This document shows, piece by piece, positions 28,568 through 34,841 of a DNA stretch of 57,698 nt. Each line of letters begins with the position of its first letter. Position 1 is the first letter of the stretch. A model generated the notes under the pieces. That model was not told where the DNA came from and did not search any database. It worked only from the letters and a program-made list of their open reading frames with translations. Source of the DNA: a virus; the IMG/VR virus record IMGVR_UViG_3300032053_000088, positions 1-57,698 of that record. One strand, written 5' to 3'. Position numbers and translations under genes: made by a program.

Positions 28568-29154
28568 AAATAAAACACGGATATGCTATAAGAAATAATT
28601 TACATCCTCTATACAGATGTTGGATTGGTATAAAAGTTAGATGCTACAATATAAATTGTAAAGGATTTGAATATTATGGTGCTCGTGGAATAAAAATGTG
28701 CGATGAATGGTTAAATGACCCACAACTATTTGTGACTTGGGGATTATTACACGGGTGGAAAAGAGGACTGCAAATTGACCGAATAGATAATAATGGAAAT
28801 TATACTCCAAATAATTGTAGATTCATTACCAAATCTATAAACAATTCCAATCGTAGAAGGACTACAAAATGTCAAAAACAATCAATACTACCAATGGGAG
28901 TGTGGAAAAATAAAAATGGTGGAAAATTTTGTGTCGCTATCCGCAGTAAAGGAAAAAAGATTTATCTTGGGACATTTGATACTATTGAGGATGCCTCACG
29001 AACATACCAAGACGCAGCATTCAACATAGGTAAGTCGTCTATAATGTGTGGAAATTTTCTACAAGAAAGAGATTGTAGAAAGAGCACCACTGATAGTGCT
29101 CAAGCGGAAATGACAACGAATGTTGTGTCAACCGCAGAACCCATTGCCCTTTAG
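28564..29154 (+). CDS. AP2/HNH homing endonuclease with TnpB-like tail
   Basis: 196 residues. HNH-type part LQIDRIDNNGNYTPNNCRFI, then an AP2 DNA-binding domain (GVWKNKNGGKFCVAIRSK...YLGTFDTIEDASRTY). After about residue 155 the tail (CRKSTTDSAQAEMTTNVVS...EPIAL) resembles the ends of TnpB proteins, and the stop lies in a GCCCTTTAGGGC hairpin like IS605 right ends. Probably a fusion of a homing nuclease with a TnpB remnant. Confidence 0.7.
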   Translation: MKIKHGYAIRNNLHPLYRCWIGIKVRCYNINCKGFEYYGARGIKMCDEWLNDPQLFVTWGLLHGWKRGLQIDRIDNNGNYTPNNCRFITKSINNSNRRRTTKCQKQSILPMGVWKNKNGGKFCVAIRSKGKKIYLGTFDTIEDASRTYQDAAFNIGKSSIMCGNFLQERDCRKSTTDSAQAEMTTNVVSTAEPIAL

Positions 29155-29167
29155 GGCATGGAGTAAG

Positions 29168-29515
29168 TCAGGGTCCTGCTAAGATATACAAACTAGAAGT
29201 AGCATTTCCTGATCCAGTTTGAGAAGCTCTAATATATCCCCGTCTAACCGATAAACTTGCCGTGGATACAGATCCCGTTCCAGTAGTATTCAAAATAAAA
29301 TCATTCCACCAATGAGCGTTGTCAAGAGAAGATTCTATAGCAAAACTTCCGGTTGACCCTACGCTAGAAGCAGATCCAGTCATTACGGCTTGAAATGTAA
29401 TATTATTATAATCTCCAACAGCCCAAGCGGATGCTGTGGTAGATGTTCCAGGAGCTGGTGCCCAAACTCCGTCTAATCTTTGAATAAATCCATATCCTTG
29501 TGTTTCGTTAGCCAT
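29168..29515 (-). CDS. Probable virion-associated protein
   Basis: 115 residues, Ser/Thr/Gly/Ala-rich and beta-predicted, no signal peptide (MANETQGYGFIQRLDGVWAP). Composition like small phage decoration or tail proteins. Its 3' end lies 13 nt from the nuclease stop, so the mobile element inserted right behind it. Confidence 0.5.
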   Translation of the reverse strand: MANETQGYGFIQRLDGVWAPAPGTSTTASAWAVGDYNNITFQAVMTGSASSVGSTGSFAIESSLDNAHWWNDFILNTTGTGSVSTASLSVRRGYIRASQTGSGNATSSLYILAGP

Positions 29516-29602
29516 AAGTTTATATTATCAGGGTTAAAAGTTATCATTTATAAATATAATCAAACAAATCAAATACGTTATATTTATCGACACGATTTTT
29601 AC

Positions 29603-29630
29603 TTGACATTTGAAAAAGGTGTAGTATATT
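29603..29630 (+). promoter_or_regulatory. tRNA promoter
   Basis: TTGACA, 16-nt spacer, TATATT within TATATTTATA; tRNA-Val starts 11 nt later. Confidence 0.75.
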
Positions 29631-29641
29631 TATAATCAAAC

Positions 29642-29716
29642 GGGCGATTAGCTCAGTGGTAGAGCAGGTTCCCTACACGGACAAGGTCAGCGGTTCAAAT
29701 CCGTTATCGCCCACCA
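29642..29716 (+). tRNA. tRNA-Val(UAC) with C33
   Basis: Acceptor GGGCGAT/ATCGCCC, CCA; body typical of Val. Anticodon loop CCTACAC puts C at 33. T-loop TTCAAAT, GG D-loop. Confidence 0.75.
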
Positions 29717-29728
29717 TTTTAGACGGCT

Positions 29729-29800
29729 GATGGTATCGCCGGATAAAGGTCATTTTAGACCAATGAGTTAGAGCGTATAAAATTAACTTTAACAACCATC
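29729..29800 (+). ncRNA. Stem-closed spacer RNA
   Basis: GATGGT (29729)/ACCATC (29795); inside GGTC-atttta-GACC and AGTT/AACT. Confidence 0.35.
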
Positions 29801-29806
29801 TATTTA

Positions 29807-29884
29807 CGGAGTGTAGCGCAGCCTGGCTAGCGCATCTGTTTTGGGTACAGAGGGTCGCAGGTTCGAATCCTGTCACTCCGACCA
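29807..29884 (+). tRNA. tRNA-Pro(UGG)
   Basis: Acceptor CGGAGTG/CACTCCG, CCA; loop TTTGGGT; canonical T- and D-loops. Confidence 0.88.
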
Positions 29885-29897
29885 TTTTTTGTTAGTT

Positions 29898-29983
29898 GGC
29901 AGATTGCCGGAACGGTAACGGGCCCGCCTTGAACGCGGAGGCAAGTAATACTTGAGTGGGTTCGACTCCTACATCTGCCGCCA
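29898..29983 (+). tRNA. tRNA-Ser(UGA)
   Basis: Acceptor GGCAGAT/ATCTGCC, G73, CCA; loop CTTGAAC; long variable arm. Confidence 0.88.
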
Positions 29984-29984
29984 C

Positions 29985-30062
29985 GCTGCTCTAGCCCAAT
30001 TGGCAGGAGGCGTTACTTTGAGAGAGTAAATAGTATGAGTTCGAATCTCATGGGCAGCACCA
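29985..30062 (+). tRNA. tRNA-Leu(GAG) with short variable loop
   Basis: Acceptor GCTGCTC/GGGCAGC, CCA; loop TTGAGAG; variable loop only about 6 nt, like the Leu(CAG) gene at 12238. T-loop TTCGAAT, GG D-loop. Confidence 0.8.
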
Positions 30063-30072
30063 AATTTATATT

Positions 30073-30477
30073 ATGTTAATTCTAATGCATAGAGAAGCGA
30101 AAGACGCGGTTGAGGCTTATCCTCATAAATTCAACGTCATTGGTGTAGAACCAACGTTGAAGGTGGATACTAGTTTGTGTAAAAATCATTTACAGCTTAT
30201 CGTGGATGATTTGGATACGGATGTAGAATTATATCCTCAATATCATTACGCACATAAAGAGGACATTATGAAGGCTGTGGATTTCGGTAAGAAACATAAG
30301 GTCCATATTATTCATTGTGCGGCAGGATTATCCAGAAGTCCGGCAATAGCTTATGCTATTTTTAGAAGTCAGGGAATGTCCAAGAAAGAGGCCATGGATA
30401 AAGTTTTAGAAATTCAACCAGAAGCTATTCCAAACAAAAGAATAGTCAAATTAACGGATGAAATTTTCGGTAAATAA
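30073..30477 (+). CDS. Dual-specificity/tyrosine phosphatase-like protein
   Basis: 134 residues. HCAAGLSRSP at 81-90 is the CX5R(S/T) P-loop, with catalytic Cys82 and Arg88; an upstream Asp-rich loop (DDLDTD) may give the general acid. Could act on phosphoproteins, RNA 5' ends or nucleotides. Confidence 0.75.
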   Translation: MLILMHREAKDAVEAYPHKFNVIGVEPTLKVDTSLCKNHLQLIVDDLDTDVELYPQYHYAHKEDIMKAVDFGKKHKVHIIHCAAGLSRSPAIAYAIFRSQGMSKKEAMDKVLEIQPEAIPNKRIVKLTDEIFGK

Positions 30478-30482
30478 AATAT

Positions 30483-30752
30483 ATGCAAAAAGAATTTTCA
30501 TTTATTAAATTGTTTGAACAGGTATTAGATGATAATCCAATTCTTAATACAAAGTTTAGACAAGACGTTCCAACTAATGATTGTTTGTATTATACACTTA
30601 AATGTGGAGAATCGTGGCCATTAGATCCTTGGAACAGACCTTGGAAAGAAGAATCGGTATGTGAATTTCATTCATTTTCAGGTCAAACCTCTTGGATTCA
30701 ACACACTTATATTGATGGTTATAAAATAAGATGTTGTATATCAAATTTTTAA
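30483..30752 (+). CDS. Small hypothetical protein
   Basis: 89 residues, aromatic- and Cys-containing (YYTLKCGESWPLDPWNRPWK). Five nt after the phosphatase gene. Function not recognised. Confidence 0.5.
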   Translation: MQKEFSFIKLFEQVLDDNPILNTKFRQDVPTNDCLYYTLKCGESWPLDPWNRPWKEESVCEFHSFSGQTSWIQHTYIDGYKIRCCISNF

Positions 30753-30765
30753 TTGTATAAACAAT

Positions 30766-30924
30766 ATGAAAAATCTTTGTTGTGGTAAAAACAAATACGA
30801 TTCAAAGAAAGAAGCTATGGATTTAATAGCTTTAATCAAACACGAATCGTTCGGTGGTGTTGTAGATTTAAAACCGTATAAGTGTAAAAAATGTCATAAA
30901 TGGCATCTAACCAAATCGTTTTGA
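30766..30924 (+). CDS. Small zinc-finger-like protein
   Basis: 52 residues. CCGKNKY at the start and CKKCHKWHLT near the end can form a Cys/His zinc site; such mini-proteins of phage origin usually bind nucleic acid. Start context AATATG. Confidence 0.55.
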   Translation: MKNLCCGKNKYDSKKEAMDLIALIKHESFGGVVDLKPYKCKKCHKWHLTKSF

Positions 30925-30937
30925 TATACATATTAAT

Positions 30938-31192
30938 ATGAGATTACAAGAATTTTTAATGGATGGTAAAGGAAAGTATTCAGCTATAAGATTATCTTTT
31001 CTTTGTTGGATGCTTGGAGTATTGGTCATGTGGGGGTGGGTGTCTTTTCAACAAAAAAGTTTACAACCAATTCCCGAATCGGTCATTACTCTGATTGGTA
31101 TAGCAGTAGGTGGAAAAGTTGTTCAACGTATTGGTGAAAAGGAAAATACAACTACACCGACAGAAACCAACAAACAGATTTTGAATGGTTAA
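30938..31192 (+). CDS. Small two-helix membrane protein
   Basis: 84 residues. Hydrophobic segments at about 18-38 and 48-64, then a polar Thr-rich tail. Size and topology fit a holin-like protein, but no lysin gene is adjacent, so the role is open. Confidence 0.5.
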   Translation: MRLQEFLMDGKGKYSAIRLSFLCWMLGVLVMWGWVSFQQKSLQPIPESVITLIGIAVGGKVVQRIGEKENTTTPTETNKQILNG

Positions 31193-31200
31193 GATTTTAG

Positions 31201-31274
31201 GCCCCTGTAGTTTAAAAGAAAAACGACTGCATGGTAAGCAGGAAACGATAGAGCGTTACTATCGCGGAGCTCCA
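31201..31274 (+). tRNA. tRNA-Thr(GGU)
   Basis: Anticodon arm ACTGC/GCAGG with loop ATGGTAA; T arm GATAG AGCGTTA CTATC and D-loop AAAAGAA (A18 G19), matching Thr(CGU). Acceptor pairing is weak (C3-A70); T73, CCA. Confidence 0.7.
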
Positions 31275-31359
31275 TTAATTTGTTATGAAAACTTTTATAG
31301 CTTGTGATCACATAATAACGATTGAGTATATTTGAATAGAATATTAAATTAAAAATAAC

Positions 31360-32238
31360 ATGATATTAAATAATTATCCTACAAATTGTCCGTTTACTGT
31401 GTCAGATGTTCAACAACAAAATCCGAATATTAACCGCATGACTTTGTATCAGAGGATGCGCAAATCCATTAGACAAGGACAAATTATATCTATCGGTGTG
31501 GTTTCTCAAGGCCGCGGCCGGCCTCTGTGTGTTTATGCGACGGTTCCAATTTCTTCAAAAGTTGCTGAAATATCTAAACAGATGGGAATACGAAATGTTG
31601 AAACAAGCACCGTTAAATCTGTAAATGTGAACACTACACAATCTACTAAGAAAGTTTATCCTCAAGGACAATTGAACGAAATACAACAACAGTTTCTTGA
31701 AAGAGCATTTTCACCGGAAATGATCAAGAAGATTATGCAACGGTCTAAACAAGAGATTGACAACATAATATCTGCCTCAGAATATACTAAAGGATTCAGA
31801 ACCGCTCTTAAATCTGATATGTTTAGCTCGTTATTTGGGTCAGTAGTTGCCGATATTATACGTAAAGAGATAGGATGTAAAGTTGAGACATCTGAGAACG
31901 ATGACAACAAACCTGATTTGTATTTTCCGGAAATTGATCTTAGTGTAGAAATTAAGGCTATGACGGGCACTTCATGGCAAGGAGGACAATACAGCAATCG
32001 TCCATATCCTACGCTGTTGGTCAGCCGGACACACGATAATAATTTGTTTTGGGTCGGGTTGGTCCCAGAAGTGGAGTGGGGATCAAACATGGATAAAGGT
32101 AAACGAAGATATGCAACAACATGTTCTTGGGCATGGGTTAGAGACAATCCATATCTTAAAATACTTATGGGTAGTATTTCTACAGTTAATGAAAATGGTA
32201 GAAAAGTTAAAGGTAATATGCAAATGGAAAAGATATAA
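31360..32238 (+). CDS. PD-(D/E)XK restriction endonuclease-like protein
   Basis: 292 residues. N-terminal winged-helix-like part, then a nuclease core: KPDLYFPEID followed by LSVEIKAM gives the PD...(D/E)XK triad. Located 1 nt upstream of a DNA methyltransferase gene, the arrangement of a type II restriction-modification pair. Target unknown. Confidence 0.65.
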   Translation: MILNNYPTNCPFTVSDVQQQNPNINRMTLYQRMRKSIRQGQIISIGVVSQGRGRPLCVYATVPISSKVAEISKQMGIRNVETSTVKSVNVNTTQSTKKVYPQGQLNEIQQQFLERAFSPEMIKKIMQRSKQEIDNIISASEYTKGFRTALKSDMFSSLFGSVVADIIRKEIGCKVETSENDDNKPDLYFPEIDLSVEIKAMTGTSWQGGQYSNRPYPTLLVSRTHDNNLFWVGLVPEVEWGSNMDKGKRRYATTCSWAWVRDNPYLKILMGSISTVNENGRKVKGNMQMEKI

Positions 32239-32239
32239 A

Positions 32240-33013
32240 ATGACTAATACACATCAAATTATTAACGGAGACTGTGTAAAAGAATTAAGAAAAATAAACA
32301 CAGAAAGTATTGGGTTGATTATTACAGATCCCCCTTTCAACATTGGAAAGAAATACAATTCTTATGCCGACAATAAAAATAAAGATGAGTATATTTGGTG
32401 GTGTCAAGTTTGGTTAATGGAATGTGTTCGTGTTTTGTCTGTAGGTAGTGCATTGTATCTTATTAACTATCCTGAGAATAATGCGTATCTTATGCCATTT
32501 CTTGATAAATATTTAACATTCAAGCGATGGATGACATGGCACTATCCTACCAATACCGGAATGTCACCAACAAACTATACTAGAAGCCAACATTCTATTC
32601 TTTTTTATGTTAAAGGAAATGAACCGAGAGTTTTTAATAAGGATGATATTGCCGAACCATATAGAAACCCGAAAGACAAGAGAATACTGCAACGAATCAA
32701 AAATGGTAGTAAAGGAAAAACTCCGTATGATGTGTTTGAATTTAATATTGTTAAAAATGTTAGTAAAGATAAGACAGACCATCCCTGTCAAATTCCTGTA
32801 TCTTTATTAGAAATATTTGTTAAAGCATCAAGTAACAAGGGTGACATAATTTTAGATCCATTTGGAGGAAGTTTTTCTACTGCTGTAGCATGTCAGAAAA
32901 ATGGAAGAAATTCTGTATCAATTGAATTGGATAAAATATATTGTGAAATTGGAAAAAATAGGTTAAATACACACGAACCTCATACGGAGTTAAATTTTCA
33001 CAATTTTTTTTAA
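32240..33013 (+). CDS. DNA N4/N6 methyltransferase (beta class)
   Basis: 257 residues. DPPF (30-33) is catalytic motif IV and LDPFGGSF the SAM-binding motif I near the C-terminus; the order IV...I marks the beta class. Likely protects DNA from the adjacent nuclease. Start ATG 32240 follows the nuclease stop. Confidence 0.85.
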   Translation: MTNTHQIINGDCVKELRKINTESIGLIITDPPFNIGKKYNSYADNKNKDEYIWWCQVWLMECVRVLSVGSALYLINYPENNAYLMPFLDKYLTFKRWMTWHYPTNTGMSPTNYTRSQHSILFYVKGNEPRVFNKDDIAEPYRNPKDKRILQRIKNGSKGKTPYDVFEFNIVKNVSKDKTDHPCQIPVSLLEIFVKASSNKGDIILDPFGGSFSTAVACQKNGRNSVSIELDKIYCEIGKNRLNTHEPHTELNFHNFF

Positions 33014-33050
33014 TGGTAAATTTATACTTATAAACTCCAAATATTTTTAT

Positions 33051-33078
33051 TTGACAAAACAACAAAAAGTTATATAGT
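33051..33078 (+). promoter_or_regulatory. rnpB promoter
   Basis: TTGACA, 16-nt spacer, TATAGT; predicted start at about 33085. Confidence 0.7.
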
Positions 33079-33084
33079 TATTTA

Positions 33085-33330
33085 TGATTTTTGACATAAT
33101 CGACCTTGCGCGGATAGAAATATCTGAGGAAGTTCGGAACACTAAAGCAGCCGATTGGGAGAGTCAATTAATTCCGCTTAATTCAAAAAGGTGTAGTTAG
33201 TTGATTCGTTAAAACCACAAGGTAAGTGCAACTCAAACAGGACTAGAGTAGTGCTTCTCTATGATGTCCGGGTTGAGGCATAGACAAATGCAAGGATAAT
33301 AACAGAATTCCGGCTATGGATGTGTCAAAT
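33085..33330 (+). ncRNA. rnpB: RNase P RNA
   Basis: About 246 nt. Contains GAGGAAGTTCGG (33132-33143) followed by an AACAC...AGCAG segment, matching conserved region I (GAGGAAAGUCCGG), and ACAGAATTCCGGCTA near the 3' end, matching region V (ACAGAAnCCCGGCUUA). These form the catalytic P4 helix. P1 is TTTGACA/TGTCAAA. It is shorter than typical bacterial RNAs (350-400 nt), so peripheral helices are missing. Likely matures the phage tRNAs with a host protein subunit. Confidence 0.85.
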
Positions 33331-33334
33331 ATTG

Positions 33335-33439
33335 TTGATAGAAATCAACTGGTGGAGGTGACGTAGTTAAAAAACCTAGTCTTGAGTATTGGGCTGGTAA
33401 AAACTTTAGATTCCAGCAGCTACGCCCCCCAGTGGGGCC
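33335..33439 (+). other. Structured region after rnpB
   Basis: Hairpin GTTGAT-agaa-ATCAAC, then CTGGTGGAGGTGACGTAG pairing with CTACGCCCCCCAG with 5'-side bulges, enclosing GCTGG/CCAGC. No protein frame. Possibly a decayed tRNA or a small RNA. Confidence 0.35.
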
Positions 33440-33492
33440 ATCGTTTATATTGGATCGGTTGGAGGTCCGTTTGTTTTGAACTGAAAAAGTTC

Positions 33493-33520
33493 TTGACATT
33501 TTGTAGAGTTGATGTATATT
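33493..33520 (+). promoter_or_regulatory. Promoter of mini-tRNA
   Basis: TTGACA, 16-nt spacer, TATATT within TATATTTATA; RNA 5' end expected about 11 nt later, at the mini-tRNA. Confidence 0.7.
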
Positions 33521-33531
33521 TATACATCGTT

Positions 33532-33574
33532 GGGGCCATCGTTCAACGGTAGGGCATTCCCCGTGGCTCCACCA
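33532..33574 (+). other. 43-nt mini-tRNA lacking anticodon and T arms
   Basis: Acceptor GGGGCCA/TGGCTCC with A73 and CCA flanks a Gly-type D arm (CGTTCAACGGTAGG) and GGG-catt-CCC. No T or anticodon arm. The 5' end repeats TGGGGCCATCGTT found at 33433. Probably a tRNA-Gly deletion product; it still has its own promoter. Confidence 0.55.
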
Positions 33575-33590
33575 AATTTGATCTTTGAAT

Positions 33591-33677
33591 TGCGGGGACA
33601 GGCCGGAAGATGCCGGGGACGCTCATAACGTCCGTTCGAAAGAACTATGGTTGGTGTAACTCCAACCTCCGCTACCA
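33591..33677 (+). tRNA. tRNA with CAU anticodon and long variable arm
   Basis: Loop CTCATAA in stem GGACG/CGTCC; variable arm GTTC-GAAA-GAAC, unexpected for Met or Ile2. T1-T72 is unpaired as in initiators. T-loop TGTAACT (G55, U56) with D-loop CGGAAGAT. CCA encoded. Confidence 0.65.
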
Positions 33678-33925
33678 ATTTAAGGTGTGGTAACTGCAAT
33701 CATATTATATTGCATAAAATAAAAAATAAAAATCCGCCTCAGTCAGCACTTAGGAAATGAACTGAGAATCGGTCAAAGGTGATGCTTTGTAAAAAACATT
33801 CAACAAGGTAAGTTGTTAAAATTCTCCCAACAGGGAAAAGTTGTAAAAAGACACTCTCAGATAAGAGTAAATTCCACATCTTGTGATAGTTAAAACGGGC
33901 CTCCTTTCTGGAGGCCCAATTTTTT
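33678..33925 (+). ncRNA. Candidate small RNA with terminator
   Basis: No coding frame. Successive hairpins: TGCAAT/ATTGCA, CTCAGT/ACTGAG, AACAA/TTGTT, ACTCT/AGAGT, CACA/TGTG, ending at the strong terminator 33897-33925. Confidence 0.45.
33897..33925 (+). terminator. Rho-independent terminator
   Basis: GGGCCTCC/GGAGGCCC with loop tttct, then AATTTTTT; the T run touches the next tRNA. Confidence 0.9.
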
Positions 33926-33998
33926 GGGGATTGATGTAATGGTAGCATAGAACTCTCTGAAAGTTAAAGCGAAGGCTCGAATCCTTCATTCCCAACCA
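33925..33998 (+). tRNA. tRNA-Gln(CUG)
   Basis: Acceptor TGGGGAT/ATTCCCA, CCA; loop CTCTGAA; D-loop AATGGTA (GG); T-loop CTCGAAT. Confidence 0.82.
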
Positions 33999-34006
33999 AA
34001 TTCTAT

Positions 34007-34034
34007 TTGACATTTTTTCTTTCTGTGTTATATT
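34007..34034 (+). promoter_or_regulatory. Promoter of 165-nt ncRNA
   Basis: TTGACA, 16-nt spacer, TATATT within TATATTTATT. Confidence 0.75.
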
Positions 34035-34040
34035 TATTTG

Positions 34041-34205
34041 TACAAGGCGGATACCTTATTTATTCCCCGTCGTATATTATACATGGGGTAATCGTGGAGA
34101 AGAAGTAGATAATTAAATTTATCGAAGACCGCGAAAGGATGCTCTAACCTAAATATGAGCTTTGAATCAGACAAGACACTGATAGACTATCCGCCTTATT
34201 TTTTG
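34041..34205 (+). ncRNA. Independent structured small RNA
   Basis: Own promoter, closing stem AAGGCGGATA (34044)/TATCCGCCTT (34188) followed by ATTTTTT as terminator. Inside are four hairpins: CCCCGT..ATGGGG with GTAT/ATAC, GATAA/TTATC, GCTC/GAGC and ATCAG/CTGAT. Multi-branched rather than a single rod, so unlike 6S RNA. Family unknown. Confidence 0.65.
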
Positions 34206-34293
34206 GACGGGTGGCTGAGTGGACTAAGGCGCGCGCTTGGAGAGCGTGAGTGGTTAATACCCACCGCAGGTTCAAATCCTGCTCCGTCCGCCA
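34205..34293 (+). tRNA. tRNA-Ser(GGA)
   Basis: Acceptor GGACGGG/TCCGTCC, G73, CCA; loop TTGGAGA; long variable arm. Confidence 0.88.
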
Positions 34294-34306
34294 ATTCATA
34301 TATGTT

Positions 34307-34729
34307 ATGATGAAAGCTGGTTGTATTCCGTTTGTGGTTGAAGATGGTATAATTTATATGATGTTTTTTATACCATCCGATCCTCATTATGGTGGCGATA
34401 GATGGCAAATAGCTAAAGGAAAAGTTGAATCGTCGGATTTTGAGCGAGAATCATTAAGAGAAGCCAAGGAAGAATTGGGGTTAAAAAAATCCAACATCAA
34501 ATCGATTTATAGTGCCGGTATACACGAATTTCGTGGTGATCATAAAAAATACAAAATGAAGGTTTTTTATGCTAAAATTAAAGATAAAAAAGATTTTGAC
34601 GATCCTGAATATGAAACTAAAGACGTTGATTGGCTTACGATTGATGATTTTAGAGAATTAGGAAGACCGTCTCAACTACATATTGTTGAGTATGTTTATA
34701 ACTTGATAAAAAAGACGTTGTTATTTTAA
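34307..34729 (+). CDS. Nudix hydrolase
   Basis: 140 residues from ATG 34307 (ATGATG). Nudix box: GKVESSDFERESLREAKEEL followed by Gly, with the REAKEEL catalytic helix. Hydrolyses nucleoside diphosphate-linked compounds; may clean nucleotides or decap RNA. Upstream in-frame codons overlap tRNA-Ser and are not used. Confidence 0.85.
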   Translation: MMKAGCIPFVVEDGIIYMMFFIPSDPHYGGDRWQIAKGKVESSDFERESLREAKEELGLKKSNIKSIYSAGIHEFRGDHKKYKMKVFYAKIKDKKDFDDPEYETKDVDWLTIDDFRELGRPSQLHIVEYVYNLIKKTLLF

Positions 34730-34732
34730 AGC

Positions 34733-34821
34733 GGAGGATTGCCAGAGTGGTAATTGGGCCAGTTTCGAAAACTGAGGCTGCGTTTAGACGCACATAAGTT
34801 CAACCCTTATATCCTCCGCCA
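34733..34821 (+). tRNA. tRNA-Ser(CGA)
   Basis: Acceptor GGAGGAT/ATCCTCC, G73, CCA; loop TTCGAAA; long variable arm; T-loop TTCAACC. Confidence 0.85.
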
Positions 34822-34841
34822 TTTTTATGTACAGAAACGAC

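Noticed and set aside
34041-34205. 6S RNA
   Set aside because: Length and terminal stem fit, but the interior is multi-branched instead of one rod with a central bubble.
16961-34821. CRISPR array
   Set aside because: The repeated appearance comes from tRNA T arms; there are no identical, evenly spaced repeats.
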